Below, in pieces: positions 1 through 6,822 of a DNA stretch of 23,723 nt (positions within the stretch are counted from its first letter, which is position 1; the number at the start of each line of letters is the position of its first letter). Under the pieces are notes generated by a model. It searched no databases and was not told the origin of the DNA. It saw only the letters and a list, made by a program, of their open reading frames with translations. The position numbers and the translations under genes are program-made. Source of the DNA: Candidatus Latescibacterota bacterium (lineage in GTDB: Bacteria > Latescibacterota > UBA2968 > GCA-2709665); the NCBI GenBank assembly GCA_012271065.1, contig JAAXHE010000077.1, forward strand, positions 1 through 23,723. Reading direction: 5' to 3'.

Positions 1-172
1 CACGTACCTTGCGCCCACATTTAACACTGTTCCTGCGGCTTTCTTTTACCGATATTCTTTTCACCGGAAAGGCCCCCTTCGTTGGAGTAGCAATTTCCCG
101 TCCGAGACTGCTAACTTCAACTAAGATAAGTCTTTCCGGTACTTTTGTACATTTATATCTGAAAAAACTCGC
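1..172. other. AT-richer segment without a recognisable gene
   Basis: This segment lies downstream of the stop codon of the first receptor. By hand count it is about 44% GC, against about 58% in the first 60 bases of the adjoining gene (181-240). The minus-strand frame that continues the receptor past its stop stays open to the window edge, but its translation is rich in Lys, Arg, Val and Ser and shows nothing like a barrel C-terminus. No Shine-Dalgarno-led ORF is visible. It could be non-coding DNA or the end of an inserted or rearranged segment that continues outside the window. Confidence 0.5.
63..140. repeat. Spaced 9-bp inverted repeat
   Basis: ACCGGAAAG at 63-71 is matched by its exact reverse complement CTTTCCGGT at 132-140, with 60 bases between. 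The spacing is too long for a normal terminator. A 9-bp match in a 170-base stretch can arise by chance at roughly the few-percent level, so this is weak. It could be part of the end structure of an inserted element. Confidence 0.25.
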
Positions 173-3100
173 TTAATTTGAGTCTAGGGTGAGGAACCGA
201 TCGATGCGGTTGTCGAGCGTCCAGACATCCCTGTCGTCGTAGGCGGAGACGAAGTTCAGATAGCCGATTATTGTGTAGTCGTCCCAGTGGTATCCGGCGG
301 AACCCCGCCACTTCCATTGAGGAATGGGCGACGCCAGCGGATGAGTCCTGTTGTAGTAGCCGGCGCCGTTCAGCGCGGCGCGGTATTCCACGCCGTCGCG
401 CCGAAGCGCCTTCATATAGTACTCACGCGTGTAGGTTCCGTCCAGGCTTCCGGACAGTTTCCCCGGACCCGCATTAGTCCGGGCGCCTAGGTGCCAGTCG
501 AACCCCGACGTCCGGACGCCGGGCCAATTGATGAGGTCGATCCGCACGCGCTCGATGTCCCCGGGCGCGCACGAGCCGTCCGTGATGTTGCCGGGGCACG
601 AGACGCGGTCCTTCACCGCGTTCAGTTTTGCCGCGTCGCCGTCATACCCTTCCCCATAGAGCCGTACGACGTCGTTCTGCGGCAGGGTGGCAATCACGTT
701 CTTGAAGTCATACCGCCAATAGTCCAGGGTTATATCGACATCCGGATCTGCATAGAGAACGACCCCGAGATTGTAGGTGAACGCCTCTTCCGGCTCGAGG
801 CCGGTGTTACCGTAGGCATCGATGGCTTTGTAGACGCCGACAGGATCCAGATATTCCAGCGTCGTGCGTACATCCGTGTTCAGGTCGTCCACAGACGGTG
901 TGCGAAAGGTCGTCTGCAACGAGGCGCGCAGCGACCACGAGTGGGTAGGGGTTTCGGACAACAGGAGGCGCGCGGCCACCTTTGGATTGAAGCTGCTGAC
1001 CTGGCTGTGTGCCCTGTGAAACTCGTAGTTGGCCACGACCTGCGCATCCAGGCGGGATCCCATACCCAATCGGAATTCGCCGAAGAGCCGATGCAGACCC
1101 TGCTGTTCTTCGTACGGAAAATGTCCGTTTGTCAACGTAAACGGACCGGTGCCGAAGCCGATGTACCTTCCGGTCTCATCAATGCAGGACCTGTCCCCCG
1201 GCACCAGACAGGGGTTGATGGATAAATCGGCAGGTCTGTTGGGCTCCGCCAACACGTCCAGGCGGCGGAACTGGTAACCCGCGGCATAACTCGCGTCCAT
1301 CCAGACGTCCTCGCGCAGTATTCCCGACAGCGTCGCGTCCGCCACCAGCAGGGAGGCTTCGTTCTCCAGGTTGGATTCCTCATTGATCCATGAAATAAGC
1401 GCCGCGCTGTTTTCGAGACCCGGGACGTAGTCGGGATTCTGCTTGCCCACCAGCGTAAAGGCGGCGGGGTTCAGCCCTTCGGGCGCCTGTGTGGAGGTCC
1501 TGATCGCGTTGCTGAAGGGATTGTAGTAAACGCAGTTCCCCTGGCCGGCAACTTTTCCGTTGAGGGGCCCCAGGCGCATTCCCTGCGGTGCGGACGGATC
1601 AGCAACCACGCCGACGCCGCAGTTCGGCCCTCCGTACCCGCGGAAGGCCAGAAACTTGCGATAGGCGTATTCTGCCGGCTGGTTCATGTTGCCGCTGCTG
1701 CGGGAATAGCTGACGCCGAAGTCAAACTGCGCGTTGCGATTCGCGATCTGTAAATCGCGCGTGATCGATGCGGCGACGCGCGAAGTACGCGATTGCCGGC
1801 TCAGGGAGCGACCGGGACCCTCGTTTCCTACAAGGCGGCCGAAGAAATACCAGTCGTTCCGGAGGCATGCTTCCGGAGTTTCGAACCCGGCCGCGTCGTG
1901 GTTCGACGCGCAGAACGCTTGACGGCCTGGATGGCCTGATTCCACGACCTGATTGCCGTTGAACAGCGTGATGGGCGGAAACGAAGGCGTCGTCGAATAG
2001 TGTGGCATATACGCGTCGGCCCACATGAGTTCGAGATGATATTTTGCGTCATCGCCCAGCGGCCCGTTGAGCTCAGCGAAGGTACGGAGATGTCGCTGTT
2101 TCTCAATCAGAATGTCCCAGGGCTGATATCGGAAACGGCAGGTCCACGTCTCGGCATGACCGCCGAGGTCCTCGCAATTGGGGTCGATAAAGCGCGGGGC
2201 GTCCACCAGCGTCTGGACGAATTCATCCTTGTCTTCGTCCCCTGTGAGGGAGGGCAAGAGGAATGCACCGGGGTTGCCCGTGCCGGACCATCCCCAGAAC
2301 GGGAACCCGCGCAGCGTCCACGTGCGTTCCCTCGCGTTCAGTTCCTGCCTACCCATCCACTCGGCGGACACGATCGCGTGCGACTCACCGAACTTTCGCC
2401 CCCAGATCGCGCCGGCGTTGCTGTCGCCGGCGCCGGCGAACTGATCGTGGGCCGCCGTGACTTCAAAACCCTCGAAGTCGCCCCGCGTCAGGAAGTTGGC
2501 TACGCCCGCCACCGCGTCCGACCCGTAGATGGCCGAGGCCCCTTCCTTGAGTATCTCCACCCGGTCGACGGCAATTGACGGGATGGCGTTCACGTCGACG
2601 AAACGGCCGCCGAACAGGCGCGCGGAGATGTACACCTGTCTGCGGCTGTTGATGAGCACCAGTGTGCGGGACGCGCCCAGGCCGCGCAGGTTGACGTTGG
2701 CCACGGTTTCCGGTACCGAGACGGACTGGTCGTTGTACCAGCTGTTCGCCTCACCAATCACGCCGTGGCTGGCGCCCAGGTTCTTGAAAAAATCTACGGC
2801 CAGAGGAGAACCCTGCTCCTCCATTTTCTCCCGTCCCACCACAGAGACGGCATAGGGCAGGTTGGCAGAAGACTCTTTCAGGGCGGTCCCGGTCACGACC
2901 ATTTCGTCGAGGAACAGTGTGGGCAGTTCCATCCGGAACGTGACGGTCAACGTGTCTCCACTGACAACGCTGATTACGCGCGTTATAGGTGGGTAGCCGA
3001 TCAGTTCCACCTTCAGTTCGTATGCGCCGGGCGGCACATTTCGAATGGTAAACCGACCATCAGCGTCGGTCGTTTCCTGAGAATCGAGGATTGTAATGGA

Positions 3101-3247
3101 AACTTCCACTCCGTCCAGCGGTTCGCCAGTCCCGGCGTCGACCACGGTACCCGTAACGGATCCAGTGGACTGTGCTTCCGCCGCGGGCGCACAAAGCAGC
3201 ATGGCAAGGAAAACGAGCAATGGAATGCAGGAGCATGGCGGCTTCAT
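173..3247 (-). CDS. TonB-dependent outer-membrane receptor, apparently C-terminally truncated
   Basis: This is a substrate-gated outer-membrane channel driven by TonB-ExbBD; its substrate is unknown. Residues 1-25 form a signal peptide with an AEA-Q cleavage site. A carboxypeptidase-regulatory-like beta domain spans about 29-106, a TonB-box-like LDEMVVTGTA lies at 113-122, and the plug domain spans about 125-255 (LRGLGASRTLVLIN; VDRVEILKEGASAIYGSDAVAGV). The barrel follows. Five close cysteine pairs (358/370, 446/461, 543/572, 680/688, 884/893) sit in probable extracellular loops, and the loop motif NCVYYNPFSNA is present. The protein ends at FLTLDSN, where relatives normally continue for roughly 70-80 residues to a terminal aromatic, so the last strands seem missing. 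It may be non-functional or a recent disruption. ATG at 3247 is preceded by a modest GAGAAG. No SusD-like gene is adjacent. Confidence 0.9.
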   Translation of the reverse strand: MKPPCSCIPLLVFLAMLLCAPAAEAQSTGSVTGTVVDAGTGEPLDGVEVSITILDSQETTDADGRFTIRNVPPGAYELKVELIGYPPITRVISVVSGDTLTVTFRMELPTLFLDEMVVTGTALKESSANLPYAVSVVGREKMEEQGSPLAVDFFKNLGASHGVIGEANSWYNDQSVSVPETVANVNLRGLGASRTLVLINSRRQVYISARLFGGRFVDVNAIPSIAVDRVEILKEGASAIYGSDAVAGVANFLTRGDFEGFEVTAAHDQFAGAGDSNAGAIWGRKFGESHAIVSAEWMGRQELNARERTWTLRGFPFWGWSGTGNPGAFLLPSLTGDEDKDEFVQTLVDAPRFIDPNCEDLGGHAETWTCRFRYQPWDILIEKQRHLRTFAELNGPLGDDAKYHLELMWADAYMPHYSTTPSFPPITLFNGNQVVESGHPGRQAFCASNHDAAGFETPEACLRNDWYFFGRLVGNEGPGRSLSRQSRTSRVAASITRDLQIANRNAQFDFGVSYSRSSGNMNQPAEYAYRKFLAFRGYGGPNCGVGVVADPSAPQGMRLGPLNGKVAGQGNCVYYNPFSNAIRTSTQAPEGLNPAAFTLVGKQNPDYVPGLENSAALISWINEESNLENEASLLVADATLSGILREDVWMDASYAAGYQFRRLDVLAEPNRPADLSINPCLVPGDRSCIDETGRYIGFGTGPFTLTNGHFPYEEQQGLHRLFGEFRLGMGSRLDAQVVANYEFHRAHSQVSSFNPKVAARLLLSETPTHSWSLRASLQTTFRTPSVDDLNTDVRTTLEYLDPVGVYKAIDAYGNTGLEPEEAFTYNLGVVLYADPDVDITLDYWRYDFKNVIATLPQNDVVRLYGEGYDGDAAKLNAVKDRVSCPGNITDGSCAPGDIERVRIDLINWPGVRTSGFDWHLGARTNAGPGKLSGSLDGTYTREYYMKALRRDGVEYRAALNGAGYYNRTHPLASPIPQWKWRGSAGYHWDDYTIIGYLNFVSAYDDRDVWTLDNRIDRFLTLDSN

Positions 3248-3360
3248 CGAATCTTCTCATTCAAGGCTTGTTTGCGTACAGGATCCCGATGCTTGTCTTC
3301 GACAGCGAGTTGACCGCGCAATCAGTCGGTGTATCCGACAGAATCAGGGTGAGACGACAT

Positions 3361-3387
3361 ATTGTATCTTCGCAGCAATGTTGTCAA
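3361..3387 (-). promoter_or_regulatory. Candidate sigma70 promoter for the first receptor
   Basis: On the minus strand a perfect TTGACA (3382-3387) is followed by a 15-base spacer and TACAAT (3361-3366). The spacer is shorter than the preferred 17. Transcription would start near 3354, giving a leader of about 105 bases before the ATG at 3247. Confidence 0.4.
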
Positions 3388-3457
3388 TGGTTTTACGGGC
3401 AGCCGGAACGTGTCTGCCATCGCCGTTACGGTCAGCGGTCGAAAAACCTGCCACACC

Positions 3458-3486
3458 TTGACAACTATTCAGACGCCCTTTATATT
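3458..3486 (+). promoter_or_regulatory. Strong candidate sigma70 promoter for the plus-strand pair
   Basis: TTGACA at 3458-3463 is followed by exactly 17 bases and TATATT at 3481-3486, which is close to the consensus. Transcription would begin near 3493 and read into the hypothetical gene at 3626 and the overlapping methyltransferase. This is the best-formed promoter I see in the window. The lineage's sigma-factor preference is unknown. Confidence 0.6.
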
Positions 3487-3625
3487 GAAAATTAGCAGCG
3501 GTGAAGGCTCCGGTTAAGGCGGTCATCGGTCAACTCGGCACGCGTTGCCTGCGTTCCCACGGAAGATGTGAATCGATGGCCGTAACGAGGCAAGATGTGG
3601 AAAGCCAGGCAGTAAGATCATCCAT

Positions 3626-4576
3626 ATGGCAAAACGCCGTTATATTCGGGGATTGAATCTGGCGACCGTCCTCGTCTGTTTGTTTTCTCCGAATCAGCCC
3701 AGGTGCGGGGAGGCAGGCGCCTCCCGTCCGACGTACCAGGTGGTCAGCCGGCAGGAAATACTGGAGGCCATGCGTCAGGTTGGCGATTACGATCCAACGG
3801 CGACGACCAACGGCGCCCGGTTCCAATGGGAAGTGATCTTTTATCTCTCGCGCCAGGCGTGGGAACGTGACCCGCGGGGAGCGCCGCTGTTTATCGATTC
3901 GGAAGACTGGTTTCGGGCGTTTATGGAGGTGACCGGACGCACGGAAGACGAGATGCCCCTGTACGCGCGGCTGACCCATGAACACAAGCAGCATATGGAC
4001 GTGGAATATCGAATGAACCGCGTGATCAGGAGCGTGAATGAAGGACCGGCGCCTCATTTTGCTTTGAACGTCCGGATCTGGTGGGAGGACCGGCCGGGTA
4101 AGTCTGACCGTTATACTTACCTGGACACGCTTTCAACACCCCATCTCAAGGTTACCAATCGCCAGATAATAACCTATCGCTTATTGGATTTCGGGGGTTG
4201 GCTGGCTTGCGACAGAATATCGGGTATAACAGGGCGTCCGACATCGGGAATTCTGGGATTTATCTTTCGTATCATCGGGAATGCGAGACTTACAAAATCA
4301 CGTATGGCAATATCGGACGACGGACTTCTGATTATCCGCGGGACGTCGAAGAAGGGATTCATGGCAATGACAACCACCGCGACGATCTATCCGGATGGCG
4401 AAATGATCAAGGATCTGCCGGATGGCCGGTCCGATCTGGTGGAACTGAAGAAACGCATCAAACAGACGCTGAAAGTCGAATACGTGGAACTCCCCGCCGG
4501 CGAAATGAGGAAACCGGAAATCCCCGTGGAGAAACCGAAGGGCACGTCCCTGGAGGAGGCTTATGACCGAACGTAA
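3626..4576 (+). CDS. Protein of unknown function, possibly exported
   Basis: I do not recognise this 316-residue protein. The N-terminus has a basic stretch (KRRYIRG) and a short hydrophobic run (LNLATVLVCLF) followed by a small-residue-rich segment, which suggests a signal peptide or single anchor. The rest is soluble-looking: a charged N-terminal half with a HEHKQH cluster at about 119-124, a GILGFIFRIIGNARLT segment near 210-225, and a Lys/Glu/Pro-rich tail. The coding sequence has patches of lower GC (about 45% in 4141-4200). Its end overlaps the methyltransferase start by 14 bases, so the two are probably cotranscribed from the promoter at 3458-3486 and translationally linked. The Shine-Dalgarno before the ATG at 3626 is weak, so the start is not certain. 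Confidence 0.65.
   Translation: MAKRRYIRGLNLATVLVCLFSPNQPRCGEAGASRPTYQVVSRQEILEAMRQVGDYDPTATTNGARFQWEVIFYLSRQAWERDPRGAPLFIDSEDWFRAFMEVTGRTEDEMPLYARLTHEHKQHMDVEYRMNRVIRSVNEGPAPHFALNVRIWWEDRPGKSDRYTYLDTLSTPHLKVTNRQIITYRLLDFGGWLACDRISGITGRPTSGILGFIFRIIGNARLTKSRMAISDDGLLIIRGTSKKGFMAMTTTATIYPDGEMIKDLPDGRSDLVELKKRIKQTLKVEYVELPAGEMRKPEIPVEKPKGTSLEEAYDRT
4552..4559 (+). promoter_or_regulatory. Ribosome binding site of the first methyltransferase, inside the upstream gene
   Basis: GGAGGAGG at 4552-4559 lies 3 to 6 bases before the ATG at 4563, within the last codons of the preceding gene. It favours this ATG over the in-frame ATG at 4596. Confidence 0.6.
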
Positions 4577-5393
4577 CAGGGACGCGAGATATACGATGGG
4601 GCGCAGCAAGGGGGAAGAGGAGCGGCTGATTCACCAGTCGCAGCTGTATGACGCGATCACCCGTCGTTTTCTGAATGAAGCGGGCGTTGAAAGCGGGATG
4701 CGGGTTCTCGATATCGGTTGCGGTCCCGGCGACGTCTCCCTGACGGCGGCTGAATTGGTAGGTCCCGAAGGGGCAGTCGTGGGCGTGGACGTCAATCCGG
4801 CCATCATCGACACCGCTCGGGATCGGGCTCGCACCGCTGGTTTCTCCAACGTGGAATTCAGGGCAGGCGACGCCCGGACGCTGGACGTGGGAAATGACTT
4901 CGACGTGCTGATGGGCAGGCTGGTGCTGATGTATATGGGCGACCCTGCCGAAGCCCTCAGGCAGTTGGCGACCCGGGTGCGACCGGGCGGAATCGTTGCG
5001 TTCCAGGAGGCCGATTTCAGCTACTATCGCAAGCTACCCGATACGCCCGTGGCGAATGATCTGATCGAATGGGCCATAACTGTTTTCGAACGATCAGGCG
5101 CCCACACCGAGATGGGGTTCAACCTTTTCGGTGCGTTTGTAGACGCGGGACTGCCCGAGCCGGAAATGGATCTCGCGGCGCCGGTTGGCGGGCCGGAGTA
5201 CTGGACGGGGTACCGGTTCGTGGTGGAAGCATTTCGCAGCATGGTTCCGCTCATCGAAGAGTTCGGGCTGGCAACGGCAGAAGAGGTGGATCTGGATACG
5301 CTGGCAGACAGGCTCCGAAACGAAGTGGTGTCGACAAAACGCGCGTTCATGCTCCCGCCCCACGTAACCGCGTGGGCGGTGGTGCCGGGATGA
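4563..5393 (+). CDS. Class I SAM-dependent methyltransferase
   Basis: A soluble 276-residue methyltransferase that transfers a methyl group from S-adenosylmethionine to an unknown acceptor. Motif I is VLDIGCGPGD at 48-57, the ribose-binding acidic residue is D76 in GVDVNPA, and GDARTLD at 102-108 is the adenine-contacting loop. A post-motif segment RVRPGGIVAFQEADFSYY (138-155) completes the Rossmann fold. It resembles the UbiE/Methyltransferase_11-type group in which GRSxxExxRL precedes motif I, and that conserved lead-in supports the ATG at 4563 or the one at 4596. The C-terminal part (about 160-276) is probably the substrate-binding region. It overlaps the unknown gene by 14 bases and converges on the transporter, with only four bases between the stop codons. 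Confidence 0.85.
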   Translation: MTERNRDARYTMGRSKGEEERLIHQSQLYDAITRRFLNEAGVESGMRVLDIGCGPGDVSLTAAELVGPEGAVVGVDVNPAIIDTARDRARTAGFSNVEFRAGDARTLDVGNDFDVLMGRLVLMYMGDPAEALRQLATRVRPGGIVAFQEADFSYYRKLPDTPVANDLIEWAITVFERSGAHTEMGFNLFGAFVDAGLPEPEMDLAAPVGGPEYWTGYRFVVEAFRSMVPLIEEFGLATAEEVDLDTLADRLRNEVVSTKRAFMLPPHVTAWAVVPG

Positions 5394-5397
5394 GAGA

Positions 5398-6669
5398 TTA
5401 CCGCCCGGCGGCGCGGATGCCCTCTCTTTCGTCTACCCACTTCAGAATCACACCTCCGGCTACGAACAATACGGCCACGATCGATATGCCCACGCGCTGG
5501 GACTGGAACGCCCGGGTGAGTTCGCCGAGGACAAGCGGTCCGAGAAATGCCGTGGCCTTGCCCGAAAAGGCGAATAACCCAAAAAACTCGTTTTCCTTCT
5601 CAGACGGCACAAAGCGTCCGAGGAGCGAACGACTGGCCGATTGGTTGGGGCCCGCGAAAAAACCTGCCATGATGCCGGAAATCCAGAAGACGTCCTTGCT
5701 TTGGGTGAATATGGCCATCACCGTCGCGAGGGTGAGAAACACGAGGCTGATCTGAATGGTGAGTTTGCCGCCCAACCGGTCATCGAGAAAGCCCAGCGCG
5801 AATGCTCCGACGCCGGCGGCAACGTTCAGGACGATTCCGAAGACCATGATTTCGGTGAAATTGAAACCGAATGTCCCCGCCGCGTAGATTCCGCCGAAGG
5901 AAAAGATGGTAATCAGCCCGTCGTTGTAAAAGAGGCGTGCGACGAGCAATTTGATGATTTCCCGATAATGCCTGGCTTCCCTGAAGGTATGGACGAGTTG
6001 GCGATACGAGGACGACAGGACCCCGCGCAGCTGTGAAGCGCGGGGTTTCTCTTGTTTGACCCAGAGGAAAATCGGGACGCTGAAGACCGCAAACCAGCCG
6101 GCCACCAGCAGGTTGGTTGCGCGGATGTGCGCACCCGCTTCCTTCGTGAAACCGAACCAGGGTGTTTCCGCACTGACAAAGCCGACCATGGCAACGGCCA
6201 TTGCCAGAAGTCCGCCGATATAGCCCAACCCCCAGCCGTACCCCGATATACGACCGATGTATTTCCGGGGCGCGATGTCCGGAAGAAAGGCATTGTAGAA
6301 GACGTTGCCCATTTCGAAGGCAAAATTCGCTACCGCGAACCAGAGCAGCGCCTTCAGGACCTGGCCCGGCAGCGCCGTGTAAAGGCCTGTGGTGGCAACA
6401 ACCGCAACAATGGTGGAGATGAGGAGAAAGCCCTTACGGAACCCGCCCTTGTCCGCCATGGCGCCCGCAAGCGGCGAGACCAGCGCAACCGCGATGGCCG
6501 AAAAGGTGACGCCTCTGGACCAGAGCGTGGTACCGATAATTTCGTTTGGCGCGAGGGATTTTACAAAGTAGGTGGAGTAGATGAAGGTGACCACGAGGGT
6601 CGTGAAGGCAGAGTTGGCGAAGTCGTACATTGCCCAGGACGCAATGGCTTTCCTGTCAATCCTGTTCAA
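5398..6669 (-). CDS. MFS transporter of the UMF1/Atg22-like family
   Basis: An inner-membrane transporter of about 423 residues with roughly 12 hydrophobic segments, probably an exporter or uptake permease of unknown substrate. The N-terminal signature RKAIASWAMYDFANSAF is characteristic of the UMF1 group related to yeast vacuolar effluxer Atg22. Other family-like stretches are PLAGAMADKGGFRKGF between helices 2 and 3, FYNAFLPDIAPRKYIGRISG, and FFAGPNQSASRSLLGRFVP in the second half. The frame opens at a TTG at 6708 that lies inside a palindromic repeat. I prefer TTG at 6669 (LNRIDRKAI), because family members begin there and GAGGG at 6680-6684 sits ten bases upstream. It lies 153 bases after the second receptor and could be a readthrough partner. 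Confidence 0.85.
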   Translation of the reverse strand: MNRIDRKAIASWAMYDFANSAFTTLVVTFIYSTYFVKSLAPNEIIGTTLWSRGVTFSAIAVALVSPLAGAMADKGGFRKGFLLISTIVAVVATTGLYTALPGQVLKALLWFAVANFAFEMGNVFYNAFLPDIAPRKYIGRISGYGWGLGYIGGLLAMAVAMVGFVSAETPWFGFTKEAGAHIRATNLLVAGWFAVFSVPIFLWVKQEKPRASQLRGVLSSSYRQLVHTFREARHYREIIKLLVARLFYNDGLITIFSFGGIYAAGTFGFNFTEIMVFGIVLNVAAGVGAFALGFLDDRLGGKLTIQISLVFLTLATVMAIFTQSKDVFWISGIMAGFFAGPNQSASRSLLGRFVPSEKENEFFGLFAFSGKATAFLGPLVLGELTRAFQSQRVGISIVAVLFVAGGVILKWVDEREGIRAAGR

Positions 6670-6695
6670 GAGCGAAGATCCCTCAGATATACGCG

Positions 6696-6718
6696 GGGGC
6701 GACCACAAGGGTCGCCCC
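6696..6718. repeat. Perfect 9-bp inverted repeat, REP-like
   Basis: GGGGCGACC (6696-6704) and GGTCGCCCC (6710-6718) are exact reverse complements around a 5-base loop. Read on the minus strand the core is GGGGCGACCCTTGTGGTCGC, flanked by GTA, a form I recall as a common dispersed extragenic palindrome in several uncultured-lineage genomes. It sits just upstream of the transporter start and downstream of the second receptor. No T-run follows on the minus strand, so it is not a standard intrinsic terminator, though it could still stabilise or attenuate a transcript. Confidence 0.7.
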
Positions 6719-6822
6719 TACGAATGTAACGCGGATACGGATGTCGATGAATTGATACAGGCGCCGTTGGCGGTTTCGGCCGGGTGGCGGCGTGTTGTCT
6801 TATTTCTATTGTCTGCCGTCTT

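Larger units (their letters stand above)
3248..3625. other. Divergent intergenic region
   Basis: These 378 bases separate the minus-strand receptor from the plus-strand pair. They hold two sigma70-like promoters facing away from each other (listed separately). The two -35 elements form an inverted pair: GTTGTCAA at 3380-3387 and TTGACAAC at 3458-3465. The plus-strand transcript would have a leader of about 130 bases before the ATG at 3626. A short GTG-initiated frame beginning at 3501 runs to about 3655 and overlaps the downstream gene, but it lacks a Shine-Dalgarno and I do not call it. I see no riboswitch or tRNA. Confidence 0.6.

Noticed and set aside
491..1225. 244-residue plus-strand open frame opposite the first receptor
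   Set aside because: It is antisense to a clearly recognised receptor and its translation shows no domain. Long antisense frames are common in GC-rich genes.
3501..3655. Short GTG-initiated leader frame downstream of the strong promoter
   Set aside because: No ribosome binding site, and it runs into the next gene in another frame without features of a leader peptide.
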